A stretch of 64,000 bases of DNA from Fen-1364 sp049515135 (GTDB taxonomy: Bacteria > Spirochaetota > Spirochaetia > SZUA-6 > Fen-1364), in contig JBEKUJ010000005.1 in NCBI GenBank assembly GCA_049515135.1, forward strand, positions 186,001 through 250,000, read 5' to 3'. Positions 15,421 through 25,600 of this stretch are shown piece after piece. The notes under the pieces are model-generated. The model saw nothing but the letters and a program-made list of their open reading frames with translations, was not told the DNA's origin and did not search any database. The translations under genes were made by a program, and so were the position numbers. Position 1 is the first letter of the stretch. Each line of letters begins with the position of its first letter.

Positions 15421-18252
15421 ATGGAAGTGAAGGCGGAATACAGAACCATTTTCTGCGAAGAGGCCGCCGACCAGCTCAAGGAGTGGGAGGAAAGCCTCCT
15501 TGCGCTGGAAAAAAGCCCTGAGGACGGCGAGCAGATAAACCGGATGTTCCGGGCCATCCATACGATGAAAGGGTCAGCGGGTTTCATCGGCTTCGACCAG
15601 CTGGCGCACCTGGCCCACGACCTCGAGTCCTCCCTTCAACAGGTGCGCGAAGGCAACAGCCGGTTCGACGCCACGGCCGCCTCCTTCCTTTTCGAGGGTC
15701 TGGACCTCTGCAGGACCATGATCGACTCCTTTACGGAGGGCCGGGATGCCGCAGTGGATACCAGGGACTTCCTGGCCCGGCTTGCCGCAATCCGTCCGGC
15801 TGGCTTGCCGCTGGACGGCACGGCGCAAGCCGCCGTCTCTCCCTTGGCTCCGACCGCCCCGGGCGCCTCCGCGTGCGATTTGGCGGTCCACATCGATGGC
15901 GCCGCACGGGAAGCCTATCTCAGGTCATTTCTCGTCAAGAGCAGATTGGAGCGCATGGGGAGAATCCTTGCCGTTGACCCCTCCCTGGAATCCCTCAAGG
16001 ACAGCGCGGCGCCGTTCTCCTACGTGGTCACTCTTGAGACCACGGTTGACCCCGCCACCATTCCCAGCGCCATCAACATCGACCAGGTGACCGTGGCTCT
16101 TGCCCCGGTGGCCGGGCAGCCGGCCGGAGAAGAAGCCAACCTTGCCGGGCCTGACCAGAGGGCAGGCAGGCCCTCTCACTTGGACGAGGTGGTGCGTGTC
16201 TCCGTATCCAAGCTCGATACGCTGCTCAACCTTGTGGGCGAGCTCGTCATCCACAATTCAGGGTTCGTGGCCCTTTCCCAGCAGCTGCGGGAAGAGATCG
16301 GAAAGACCCCCTTCATCTACGACCTGGAGCAGAAAACCGAGGCCCTGTCCTCGATTACCCGCGACCTTCAGGAAGGCATCATGAAGGCGCGGATGCTTCC
16401 CGTTGCCAACGTCTTCAACAGATTCAACAGGGTCGTGCGGGACCTTTCCAAGGCCAGCCGCAAGAGAGTGGCCCTGGAAATATTCGGCGAAGAGACGGAA
16501 ATCGACAAGAAGGTGATCGACCGGATCGGAGAGCCCCTCGTGCACCTCATCCGCAACGCGGTGGATCACGGCATCGAGAGCCCGGAGGAACGCATCGCAG
16601 CCGGAAAGAACCCGGAGGGCCGTGTACGGCTTGGCGCCTACCAGGACGGGGACCACATCTGCATCGAGGTCTCGGACGACGGAAGCGGGCTGGACCGGGC
16701 GGCAATCCTGAGCAAAGCCCTGGAAAAGGGTTTGCTCACCGCAGAGGAAGCCCCCCGCGCAACCACGGAACGGATCCTTGGCTTCATCTTCCTTCCGGGA
16801 TTCAGCACGGCTGTACGGGTCTCCGACATCTCGGGCCGCGGGGTCGGGATGGACGCGGTGAAGGCAGCCGTCGAGGAGATGAGCGGGAGCCTGCGCGTGC
16901 GCTCCACGCCGCGGGTTGGCACCACCATCACCATTACCCTTCCTCTCACCATGGCCATCATCTCTGCAGTGCTCGTGGAGGTAGACGCCGCTACGTTCGC
17001 CATCCCCCTGTCCTCCGTGCGCGAGATTCTGAAAATCCGTCTGGATGCCCTGAAGAGCGTCGGAGGCAAACGGGTCATCCTGCTGCGGGAAGAGGTCCTG
17101 GCGCTCGTGCATCTTGCCAATGCGCTCAGGGACGGCAAGGGCTCCGAACAGGAGCCTGCCACGGAAGGAATGCCCGTGGTAGTGGTGGACTTCGAGGGCC
17201 GCAAGATCGGTCTCGAAGTCGAGAGGATCATTGGAACGCGGGAGATCGTCATCAAGAGCCTGAGCCGCCACTACCGGGAGATCGACGGCCTGATCGGCGC
17301 CTCCATCCTGGGGAACGGGAAGATCGCTCTCATCGTCGACGTGGAGACGATGGTCAGCCAGCATTACCATGGGGAGGGCTCGAACGGAAGAATCGGCGCC
17401 AAGGGAAGCGTCGACATCGAGGCCCGCTACGAGGAAGCCCGGGCAGGTCAGACGGCTCCCCCGCCTTCCCGGCCGTCCGGCCCGGCAGATCTTGCCGCGC
17501 CCCCGGTCCCGGCGCAGGCATCCGCTGCGGCGCAGGCGCCCGCCCCTGCTTCCCAGCAGGTCGAGGGTCCTTCCCTGGCCGATCAGCTTGAGCCGGTGGA
17601 AGTGACGGAGCTGGGAGAGCTGGCCAGGAAGGTCATCTACAGCCAGGGCACGCCGCTTGAGGTGGTGAACAACACGAGCGCCATCCAGGCCTCGATGTCC
17701 CTTTCCCAGTTCACCGGCCGTGAGATCCGGGTCAGCTTCCCCGAATCACGGCTCATCCCCATCAGCGACGTCGCTGAGACCATGGGTGGAGAGGAAGCCT
17801 CGGTCGGGGGGATCTACATCGAAGTGCAGGGCGACCTGCGGGGTGGGATATTGCTCGTCCTCCCGTTCGACAACCTCCTGGAGATGGAGGACCTGGTGCA
17901 CGGTCGGCAGGTGGGGACCACCCGGGAGCTGGCCAGCGTCGACCTGTCCGCCATGTGCGAGATGGGGAACATCCTGGCTGCCAGCTTCATCAATACGATG
18001 GCGGACAGCACCAATCTCATGGTTGCCCCCGGAGTGCCCGAGATCAGCGTGGACATGTGCCTTCCCGTGATCGACTCCGTCCTGGCCCATTTCAACCAGC
18101 CTGGTGACGAGATCCTGATCACCGAAGCGATCATCTACGGGTCCGGCTCGGAAAACGTCGTCTGCCACCTCGTCCTCTTCCTGGAGCCGGATTCACTGAA
18201 GAAGCTCATGGACGCCCTCGAGGCGGGCCCATCCACAGGCGCGGCGGGATGA
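15421..18252 (+). CDS. cheA: CheA histidine kinase fused to a C-terminal CheC-like phosphatase domain
   Basis: 943 residues, much longer than ordinary CheA (about 650-700). Order: Hpt domain (IHTMKGSAGF, phospho-His47), a shorter linker region with a diverged P2-like part, dimerisation domain (KLDTLLNLVGELVIH), HATPase with HLIRNAVDHGI, VSDDGSGLD and GRGVGMDAV, a CheW-like receptor-coupling domain (about 510-650), a Pro/Ala-rich linker (about 670-715), and a CheC-like domain from about 720. In the last, S843-x3-E847-x2-N850 and P873 match the CheC/CheX active-site pattern exactly, so it may dephosphorylate CheY-P next to its kinase. GGAGGAAG precedes the ATG. Whether the fusion is active as phosphatase, docking module or both is not known. 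Confidence 0.93.
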   Translation: MEVKAEYRTIFCEEAADQLKEWEESLLALEKSPEDGEQINRMFRAIHTMKGSAGFIGFDQLAHLAHDLESSLQQVREGNSRFDATAASFLFEGLDLCRTMIDSFTEGRDAAVDTRDFLARLAAIRPAGLPLDGTAQAAVSPLAPTAPGASACDLAVHIDGAAREAYLRSFLVKSRLERMGRILAVDPSLESLKDSAAPFSYVVTLETTVDPATIPSAINIDQVTVALAPVAGQPAGEEANLAGPDQRAGRPSHLDEVVRVSVSKLDTLLNLVGELVIHNSGFVALSQQLREEIGKTPFIYDLEQKTEALSSITRDLQEGIMKARMLPVANVFNRFNRVVRDLSKASRKRVALEIFGEETEIDKKVIDRIGEPLVHLIRNAVDHGIESPEERIAAGKNPEGRVRLGAYQDGDHICIEVSDDGSGLDRAAILSKALEKGLLTAEEAPRATTERILGFIFLPGFSTAVRVSDISGRGVGMDAVKAAVEEMSGSLRVRSTPRVGTTITITLPLTMAIISAVLVEVDAATFAIPLSSVREILKIRLDALKSVGGKRVILLREEVLALVHLANALRDGKGSEQEPATEGMPVVVVDFEGRKIGLEVERIIGTREIVIKSLSRHYREIDGLIGASILGNGKIALIVDVETMVSQHYHGEGSNGRIGAKGSVDIEARYEEARAGQTAPPPSRPSGPADLAAPPVPAQASAAAQAPAPASQQVEGPSLADQLEPVEVTELGELARKVIYSQGTPLEVVNNTSAIQASMSLSQFTGREIRVSFPESRLIPISDVAETMGGEEASVGGIYIEVQGDLRGGILLVLPFDNLLEMEDLVHGRQVGTTRELASVDLSAMCEMGNILAASFINTMADSTNLMVAPGVPEISVDMCLPVIDSVLAHFNQPGDEILITEAIIYGSGSENVVCHLVLFLEPDSLKKLMDALEAGPSTGAAG

Positions 18253-18253
18253 T

Positions 18254-18736
18254 ATGGCGGAAATCGTGAACGTGCGGATGGCGGAAATGAACATGGTGCG
18301 CGACTCGCACAGCCTCAAGACGATCCTCGGCTCCTGCGTCGGCGTGATCCTGCACGACCCTGTGAAGCGGATCAGCGCCCTTGCGCACGTGATGCTTCCC
18401 AGTAGCTCGCGCAGCGATTCGTCCATCGGGAAGTACGCCGATACGGCCATCCCCGCGCTCCTCGCCATGATGGCAGGAACGGGCAGTCGCGCCTCATCCC
18501 TTCGGGCATACCTCATCGGCGGGGCCAAGATGTTCCCCATGGCTTCCGGGGGGATCGGCTCCATCGGAGACCAGAACATCTCCGCAGCCCGCAAGGTCCT
18601 GGAGGACGCGGCCGTGCCCATCGTGTTCGAGGACACGGGCGGCACCAGAGGCAGGACGGTGATCTTCAATAATGAGAGCGGGCAGGTTTCCGTGCACACA
18701 CTGAGCCCCGCCGTCCCGGTGGGAGGGGCTGCGTGA
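18254..18736 (+). CDS. cheD: chemoreceptor glutamine deamidase CheD
   Basis: 160-residue CheD. The active-site Cys28 is in TILGSCVGV and His45 in ALAHVMLP, both at the expected spacing, with Thr23 nearby; the IGGAKMF and IGDQNISAARKVL segments are also typical. CheD deamidates receptor glutamines and binds CheC, which raises its activity. Here the natural partner could be the CheC-like domain of the CheA fusion encoded immediately upstream (one base gap). The stop overlaps the GTG start of cheR. No receptor (MCP) gene lies in the window. Confidence 0.93.
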   Translation: MAEIVNVRMAEMNMVRDSHSLKTILGSCVGVILHDPVKRISALAHVMLPSSSRSDSSIGKYADTAIPALLAMMAGTGSRASSLRAYLIGGAKMFPMASGGIGSIGDQNISAARKVLEDAAVPIVFEDTGGTRGRTVIFNNESGQVSVHTLSPAVPVGGAA

Positions 18737-19602
18737 ACGCTCAAGCTTCGCCGACCATGGGGCTGCCCGTCATCTCGGATGAGACTTTCAACGAGTTCCG
18801 CGCCTTCATCTTCGAGAAGACCGGCATCCACATGCGCGACGGGAAGCAGATCCTCATTTCCAACCGTCTGCGGAAGCGCCTTGCGGCGCTGCACCTCTCT
18901 TCCTACGAGGAGTACTACCGCCTGCTCGTTTCTGGCAAAGCGGGGGAGACGGAGCTGCACAATTTCATCGATGCGGTCAGCACCAACGAGACATACTTCT
19001 TCCGGGAGATCAACCATTTCAATGTCCTGCGAAAGACCATTCTCCCCGAGATCCTCCGTCACAGGCGCCGCGTGCGCCTCTGGAGCGCGGGATGCTCCAC
19101 CGGTGAGGAGGTGTATACCCTGCGGCTGGTGGTGGACGGGGCGCTGGGGGAGTGCGGGTACCCGGGTGCTGAGGTCAGCATCGTGGGCACCGACATCAGC
19201 ACCACGGCCATTTCCCGGGCGAAGAACGGCGTGTACTTCGAGCGCGCCCTGCGCCTGGTCCCGCACGCTGACCTGGACCGCTGGTTCTCTCCGGCAAAAG
19301 ACGGCGCACGGCAAATCTGCCAGGAGATTCGCAACGGAGTCGACTTCCGGGTCCATAACCTGTTCAAGGACCCGGCCCCGGGAGGGCCGTTCGACATCAT
19401 CTTCTGCCGCAACGTCATGATCTATTTCAACAAGGCAACCCAGACGAAGCTGGTGGACGAGGTCTTTGCGGAGGCTCTGGATCCCGATGGGTATCTTTTC
19501 ATCGGACACTCGGAGTCCTTGAGCGGCTTCAGCAGGAAGTTCCGCTACGTGGCGGCGTTCAAAGCGCCCATCTACCGCATGAAGAAGGAGACGGAATCGT
19601 GA
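18733..19602 (+). CDS. cheR: chemoreceptor methyltransferase CheR
   Basis: 289-residue SAM-dependent methyltransferase that adds methyl groups to receptor glutamates. The N-terminal helical domain is followed by STNETYFFRE, the SAM loop WSAGCSTGEE, GTDIS, and FDIIFCRNVMIYF, all diagnostic for CheR. There are no C-terminal TPR repeats and no visible receptor-tail docking insert. The GTG start at 18733 overlaps the cheD stop by four bases and has GGGAGGGG upstream. Its stop overlaps the cheB start by four bases. Confidence 0.94.
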   Translation: MNAQASPTMGLPVISDETFNEFRAFIFEKTGIHMRDGKQILISNRLRKRLAALHLSSYEEYYRLLVSGKAGETELHNFIDAVSTNETYFFREINHFNVLRKTILPEILRHRRRVRLWSAGCSTGEEVYTLRLVVDGALGECGYPGAEVSIVGTDISTTAISRAKNGVYFERALRLVPHADLDRWFSPAKDGARQICQEIRNGVDFRVHNLFKDPAPGGPFDIIFCRNVMIYFNKATQTKLVDEVFAEALDPDGYLFIGHSESLSGFSRKFRYVAAFKAPIYRMKKETES

Positions 19603-20711
19603 TACGCGTCATGGTGGTCGACGATTCGGCTCTCGTGCGCAGGATTGCCACGGACATACTCTCATCGGACCCGGAAATCACCGTTGCCGCCACTGCGGCC
19701 ACCGCCGAGTTCGCCCTGGCAAAACTGGAGCGGGAGCGCCCCGATGTAATCACCCTGGACCTCGAGATGCCAGGCATGGGCGGCCTGGAAGCCATCCGCC
19801 GGATCATGAACGCGCGGCCCACCCCGATCATCGTGATGAGCGCCCACGCACGGAAGGGCGCGGACCTCACCATCCAGGCCCTCGAGGCCGGCGCAGTGGA
19901 TTTTGTCCTCAAACCCGCCAATTCCCTTTCCGGCGGCATCCCCGCCATCGCCCGTGAGTTGACCGAAAAGGTCAGGGACGCGGCCCGTATCATCATGGGT
20001 CCGCGGGTGAGCCTCGCTGCCCCGCTCGAGGCTCCCGCGGAGGCCGGGGAGCGCGCTGCCGGCGTCCGGGCTGCTAACCCCGTGTCCGCTTCCTCGCCGG
20101 GATTCGACGGCGACGCGGCGGACCTTGTTGCCATCGGGACATCGACGGGGGGTCCGGTCGCCTTGAAGACGGTCCTCGCGCAGCTTCCCGGAGACTTCCC
20201 CGTTGGCGTTGTGGTGGTGCAGCACATGCCGCCGGTCTTCACCAGGGCTTTCGCCGACAGGCTGGACCAGTGCTGCGCCGTTCGGGTGAAGGAGGCGGAG
20301 AACGGGGACGCAATCCTGCCGGGCAGAGTGCTCATTGCGCCGGGCAACTGGCATATGACGGTCACCCGGCTCGGCGTGGAGCCCCGCATCCTTCTCAACC
20401 AGAACGATGCCGTCAACGGGCATCGCCCGTCGGTGGACGTGCTGATGCGCTCAGTGGCCAGGGAATACGGCTCGCGCGCCGTCGGCGTCATCATGACGGG
20501 AATGGGCAAGGACGGCGCCGAAGGCCTGCGGGAGCTGCGGGCGCGCGGCGGGCGTGTCATCGCGCAGGACAAGAACACCTCCGTCATCTACGGGATGAAC
20601 AAGGAGGTCGTTCAGAACGGGGACGCCAACGAAGTGGTCCCCGTAGACCAGATTGCCTCCCGGCTGCGGGGATGCGTCCGCGGCGGGAGCGCGGCGAGGA
20701 GTGCTGTATGA
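19599..20711 (+). CDS. cheB: chemoreceptor methylesterase CheB
   Basis: 370 residues: receiver domain (VMVVDDSALVRR, phospho-Asp in VITLDLEMPGMGG, Lys in FVLKPAN) joined by an Ala-rich linker to the CheB methylesterase domain. The catalytic triad is visible as IGTSTGGP (Ser near residue 183), VVVVQHMPP (His) and MTGMGKDGA (Asp). It removes receptor methyl esters when phosphorylated by CheA. Translation starts at a GTG overlapping the cheR stop, and its own stop overlaps the comFB start, so translation is coupled on both sides. Confidence 0.95.
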   Translation: MIRVMVVDDSALVRRIATDILSSDPEITVAATAATAEFALAKLERERPDVITLDLEMPGMGGLEAIRRIMNARPTPIIVMSAHARKGADLTIQALEAGAVDFVLKPANSLSGGIPAIARELTEKVRDAARIIMGPRVSLAAPLEAPAEAGERAAGVRAANPVSASSPGFDGDAADLVAIGTSTGGPVALKTVLAQLPGDFPVGVVVVQHMPPVFTRAFADRLDQCCAVRVKEAENGDAILPGRVLIAPGNWHMTVTRLGVEPRILLNQNDAVNGHRPSVDVLMRSVAREYGSRAVGVIMTGMGKDGAEGLRELRARGGRVIAQDKNTSVIYGMNKEVVQNGDANEVVPVDQIASRLRGCVRGGSAARSAV

Positions 20712-20998
20712 AGCTGGCTGAGCGGTACAACCTGGACAATATGAAAAACAGGGCGGAGGAGATGGTCTTCGAGGCCATCGAAAAGCAGATCAACAAAGGA
20801 GGGGACATGTGCACCTGCGAAGAGTGCATCCTGGACCTCGCCGCATGGACGCTGAATCACGTCAAGCCGGGATACTACACGTCGCTCTTGGCGCCCCTGA
20901 CGCCGCGGCCCGAGTCCGAGCGCGCCATGCGGGTCGAGATCGAGCTTGCCCTCGCATCAGGCATGAAGAAGCTCAAGAACCATCCCCATCACAGTTGA
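20708..20998 (+). CDS. ComFB-family protein
   Basis: 96-residue ComFB-like protein: YNLDNMKNRAEEMVFEAIEK, then the Cys-rich MCTCEECILDLAAWTLNHVKPGYY. The three closely spaced Cys residues may bind zinc. Members of this family have been reported to bind cyclic dinucleotides. The ATG overlaps the cheB stop by four bases. A ComFB gene between cheB and an HD-GYP phosphodiesterase suggests a link between c-di-nucleotide signalling and chemotaxis, but that is inference from position and family. Confidence 0.85.
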   Translation: MKLAERYNLDNMKNRAEEMVFEAIEKQINKGGDMCTCEECILDLAAWTLNHVKPGYYTSLLAPLTPRPESERAMRVEIELALASGMKKLKNHPHHS

Positions 20999-21011
20999 GG
21001 AGCCGCCGACT

Positions 21012-22112
21012 ATGCAGGATCTTGTGAGGCCGGGACCTCGGCCGGTACCGATAGCTGTTCCACCGCAGATCACGCCGCCCCGCATCCTTGTCCTGGAGGA
21101 CCAGGCGGAGATCCGGTCTCTCATCACCGCCATGCTGAAGATCCGGGGGTTTGCCTGCGACACGGCGGGGTCCCTGGCGGAGGCCCGCGGCATGGTGGCC
21201 CGGGTCACCTATGACATGCTCTTTCTGGACATTAACCTTCCCGACGGAAGCGGGCTTTCCCTTGCGGAGGAAAGCACGACATCCCCCCTTGTGGTCGTGA
21301 TCACCGGGTGCAGCGACATACAGACAGCCGTGCAGGCAATCCGAGACGGCGCCATTGATTTCATCACGAAGCCATTCACCGTGGGGGACTTCCTCCAGCG
21401 CCTTGACAGGGCAATGGAGGAATGGAAAAGCCGTACCAACACGCGCTACTACGCGCGAGCGTTGGAGAACCTTGTCGTCGTCAAGGCGAACGAGCTCTCG
21501 CAGACTTCCCGCCAGCTTGATGAGGTCCGTGACTCCACGGTGGCCGCCCTGGGGGCCGCGCTGAATCTCAAGGACCACGAAACCTCCGACCACTGCCGCA
21601 GAGTCTCGCAGAACAGCCTCCGCATGGGTGAGGCGCTTTCCCTCTCCTCCTTCGAGCTGCAGAACCTGAAGTGGGGGGCCTACCTCCATGACGTGGGGAA
21701 GATCGGCGTGCCGGAGCACATCCTGCTCAAGCCGGGGGACCTCACCAAAGAGGAGCGCGCCGTGGTGGAGAGGCATCCCCTCATGGGATGGACCATGCTG
21801 CGGGGGATCGATTTCCTGAGCTATGCCACCGATGTGGTCCTCTCCCATCACGAGCGCTTCGATGGGGGCGGCTACCCCAAGAGGCTTTCGGGCACCGACA
21901 TACCCCTGCATGCGAGAATTTTTGCCGTGATGGACGCCCTGGATGCCATGACGTCCGAGCGGCCCTACCGCCCCCCGCTCCCGTACGCGGAGGCCTGCCG
22001 CGACCTGGAGAGCAAGGCGGGAACACAATTCGATCCGGAGATCCTTTCGATTTTCCTGCGCGCATCCGAATCCACCTGGCTGATCCAGGGCCGGATGCAA
22101 GCAACAGCCTGA
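21012..22112 (+). CDS. response regulator with HD-GYP cyclic-di-GMP phosphodiesterase domain
   Basis: 366 residues. A receiver domain (ILVLEDQAEIRS, phospho-Asp in LFLDINLPDGSG, Lys in FITKPFT) is joined by a helical linker to an HD-GYP domain with YLHDVGKIGVP (HD pair) and LSHHERFDGGGYP (the GYP motif with its preceding HHE). Such proteins hydrolyse c-di-GMP when the receiver is phosphorylated. An earlier ATG is not available in frame without losing the ribosome site; the first 25 residues before the receiver are Pro-rich. It lies 13 bases after comFB inside the chemotaxis operon. Confidence 0.92.
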   Translation: MQDLVRPGPRPVPIAVPPQITPPRILVLEDQAEIRSLITAMLKIRGFACDTAGSLAEARGMVARVTYDMLFLDINLPDGSGLSLAEESTTSPLVVVITGCSDIQTAVQAIRDGAIDFITKPFTVGDFLQRLDRAMEEWKSRTNTRYYARALENLVVVKANELSQTSRQLDEVRDSTVAALGAALNLKDHETSDHCRRVSQNSLRMGEALSLSSFELQNLKWGAYLHDVGKIGVPEHILLKPGDLTKEERAVVERHPLMGWTMLRGIDFLSYATDVVLSHHERFDGGGYPKRLSGTDIPLHARIFAVMDALDAMTSERPYRPPLPYAEACRDLESKAGTQFDPEILSIFLRASESTWLIQGRMQATA

Positions 22113-22152
22113 CCGGTGGAAAAGCCGGTCGTTTGGAGCGGAGGTACGAGTG

Positions 22153-22668
22153 ATGGATGCACTGAAGGACAGGGTGGACACGCGGGGCGAGCTTCGTCAG
22201 TTCATCAGCTTTTCAGTCGGGGACGAGGAGTATGGGCTGGAGCTTCTGCGGGTGAAGGAAGTCATCCGGGTCAGGGAGATCACCTGGCTGCCGAAGGCGC
22301 CCAGTTTCGTGAAGGGGATCATCAATCTGCGCGGCGACGTGATCCCCATCATCGACCTGCGGGACAAGTTCGGCCTGGAGGCCAAGGAAGCCACCGCAAT
22401 GACGCGCGTCATCGTGGTCGAGGTGGACGGCAAGCTGATGGGAATGGTTGTCGACTCGGCGAGCCAGGTGGTGCGGATCCCTGTTGACCAGATCGACCCG
22501 CCGCCTCCCGTTTTCGGCGGGCTCGCCCAGGATTTCATCACCGGGGTGGGAAAGATCGACGACAAACTGATCATCCTCCTCAACAGCGACGCCATCCTCA
22601 CCGCGGAGGAGAGAACGCAGCTGGGCTCGCTGCACGACCAGCCCATGGGTGAGCAGACAGGAAAATAG
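22153..22668 (+). CDS. cheW: chemotaxis coupling protein CheW
   Basis: 171-residue CheW that links receptors to CheA. FISFSVGDEEYGLELLRVKEVI, LPKAPSFVKGIINLRGDVIPIIDLR and the GMVVDSASQVVRI strand are textbook. I use the ATG at 22153, preceded by CGGAGGT; an in-frame GTG three bases earlier is equally possible. A 40-base gap separates it from the HD-GYP gene, the largest in this part of the operon, and the cyclase gene follows after four bases. Confidence 0.94.
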   Translation: MDALKDRVDTRGELRQFISFSVGDEEYGLELLRVKEVIRVREITWLPKAPSFVKGIINLRGDVIPIIDLRDKFGLEAKEATAMTRVIVVEVDGKLMGMVVDSASQVVRIPVDQIDPPPPVFGGLAQDFITGVGKIDDKLIILLNSDAILTAEERTQLGSLHDQPMGEQTGK

Positions 22669-22672
22669 CGCA

Positions 22673-25600
22673 ATGAGCCCCGGTGCCCCGGAGTCCCTGC
22701 GGCTCGCGATCGAGCCGCTTGTCACTACACATCGGCTCCTTTCCGCGTTCGACAGAGACGCCAGGGGCCTGGAGTGGCTGCACGGCGACCTGTTCGACAG
22801 CCGCGCCGAGGTGGCGCTGTCCGCCATGGACGCGGTGGCGTCCCTTGCCAACCCGGCAAGCTTCACCTTCGTGACCAGGGTCGTTTCTTCCGCGAGCGGC
22901 GAGCTTCAAACCGCCGCGGTGCGGGCGCTTGGGACGGTCCGCCATCCCGGCTCGGCCCGGGCTCTCGTGGAATTGTTGAAGACGACCCGGGACGAGGGCC
23001 TGCGTCGCGAGATCCTGGATGCGCTGGCCTCCGCGGTCCCCAAGGACCGCGAGCTGGCAGGCTTTGTCCGGCAGATCGCCCGCTCCCCCATGGCGTCCGC
23101 CGGAGCGCGGGCCCACGCAGTGGGCCTTCTCCTTCGGCTGCGCGGGGATGCGGCGCTGGATGAGCTGCTGGCTGATTCCCATGAGGAGACGGTGGACCAG
23201 GTGCTCCGATCGGCACTCGACATGCCAACCCTGGCGCCAAGGGCCGTGGAGCACTATGCGCCCCAGTACAAGCATCTTCCGGCCCGAACCCGGGCAGCGC
23301 TGGTCTCCGTTGCGCTGACCCAGGACCTCGAAGCGTCCGCCGCGCTGCTGCGGGAGGCCCTTGCAGATCCGGTGGCGGATGTCCGCAGGGCGGGGTATGC
23401 GGGGATTGCCGCCGCAGAGCATCACCTGAAGCTTTTCCCGACCGTCATCGAAAGCCTCCTGGGCCGGGCGGAGAGCAACGCCGCCCTGGAGGACGAGGTC
23501 CACGAAGCCGTCAGCCGTATGGCCAGCACCGAGGGCGCCGCCCGGGCGGTGCCCGTGGCGCTCCGCGGCCGCGTGATCACCTTCATCAACGAGCACTTCC
23601 GCAAGCTTCGCGAGGAGGGACGGCACATTGCCAGTGAGTCCCACGAGCTTGGCTGGCTCATCATGAGGTCCAAGGAGTACCTGGAATTCTACTGCGATGA
23701 GGATTTCAAGGCTGCGCTCCTTCGCTACCTCAAGGGCGCATCCACGGACACAGAGGATGATCTGCTGAAGAGGCTCAAGGCCACGGCGGTGCGCGTCGAG
23801 GTGCGTCATTTCGACGGCTACACGGCCTTCGCGGAGATCATCAAGAACCCTCAGAGAACGGGGATGGGCCTGGTGGCCCGCGAGCTGGCGCTTGCGAAGC
23901 CCGGCAAGGGGCTCCTTTTCTGGCAGCTCATCCGCGCGGTTCGACTGGCCGGCGTGGTTCTGAGCCCGGGGGCAGGGCCGACGGTGGAGGGCACGCTGAA
24001 GGCCATTTATACCTGGGCCCGGGGGGAGAAGCTGTTCCGGCTTGCCGAAGCCGCCCTCTCGGCGTTCGCCCGGGTGAATCCGACGGAGGCGGTGGCCGCG
24101 TGCAACGAGTGCCTGACCCTGCCGCTGGCAAGCAAGGTGCTGGCAATCGCCTCTCTTCACCTGCTGCGCGAGCTCAGCCCGTCAGAGCTCGAGCCATCGT
24201 CGGCCACGCTGCTCTCCGCGCAGGACGACCCCTACGTCACGCTGAACGCCGTGGAGGCCATCAGCGCTTTTCCCGCATCATCCAACGGTGACCTTGCCAA
24301 GGCGCTCCTGACCCGACTGTCGCTTTCCACAAACAGGGAGGTGATCGAGTCCATCGGCGTCTACCTGGGGGACAAGGCGTCTTTGGACATCATGGAGAGC
24401 CTGCGGGACGTGTACGCCGGCGGGGATGGGGCGCGCAAGTCCGCGGTCCTGTCAATCATGGGTCGCCGCATTGCCTCGGGTTTCATCGGAAACCGGGAAG
24501 GCACTGTCGAGTTTCTGTACAAGATCCTTCGGGGGAACGACTCTTCGCATCGACGCGCGGCCGGGCTGCTCCTGTGGAGGCTGGGAGACGATTACGCGCC
24601 CGAGGTGATAAGGGATTTCCTTTCCTCCGGCACCCTGGAGGAGCGCTCGGAAACGCTGCGCGGTCTCACAGGCCTCCTCCGCGCGCAGCTTCTGCCATTC
24701 CTCGCTCCACTCCTGGCGGCCGAGAGCCCTCTTATTCACGGACCGCTTCGCGACCTCCTGCTGAGCGCCTCGGAAGACCTGCGCCAGGACGTGCTCGAGC
24801 TCGCGCTTCGTCTGAGAGGCACATCCGCCGGAGAGGATGCCGAGGCGGCCCTCCCGGAGGAGCCAGGGGCGGCCGTCGACTTCCGCACCGAGCGAAACGC
24901 CTTCCAGTTCGAGCGGGAAAACGTGCAGGACCTCGTGATTCTCTTCACGGACATCCAGGGGTACTCCAAGAAGGCCCAGTTTCTCACGCCGCAGCAGGTT
25001 TCCAGCCTGATCCAGGACTACGAGAAGATCCTCCTTGCCCTGGTGGAGGCCCACCGGGGGGAGCTGGTCAAGCGCATGGGCGACGGCCACCTCTTTGTGT
25101 TTCAGGACCCGCTCTCCGCGGTGCTCGCTGCTATCAGGCTGCAGAAGTCGCTGAAGAGGTTCAACCGTTACCGGGAGGAAAAGTCGCGCGTCGTCATCCG
25201 CATCGGCATCAATTGCGGCAAAGTCGTGCGCAAGGGCCAGGGGGACGTCCTGGGCAATACGGTGAACATAGCGTCGCGCCTGGAGAGCTCCGCGCAGCCC
25301 GGCTCCGTCCTCGTTTCTGAAGCGGTCCATGAGAAGGTCAGGGACTACATCCATGCGCGCGAGATAGGCCGAATCACGGTGAAGAACATCTCGGAGCCCA
25401 TCCGTGTCTACGAGCCGTACGAGGTCGTGCTCGACCTTCCTGCCGCTCTGGACCCCCTGAAGGGAGACAAGGCCGCGGGACGGTCCACAGCCGCCGCGGT
25501 CGTCCCCGCTGCCGCGGCGCCGGCGGGACTCTCGGATGTCGTGACCGTGGACCCGGAGGTCATCCGGCAGATCGCCACATGTTTCGAGAGCCTCCAGAGT

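Noticed and set aside
22598..24160. 520-codon minus-strand frame opposite the HEAT-cyclase gene
   Set aside because: Antisense shadow; His/Gln/Gly/Arg-rich, no motif, and it would overlap the strongly supported cheW and cyclase genes.
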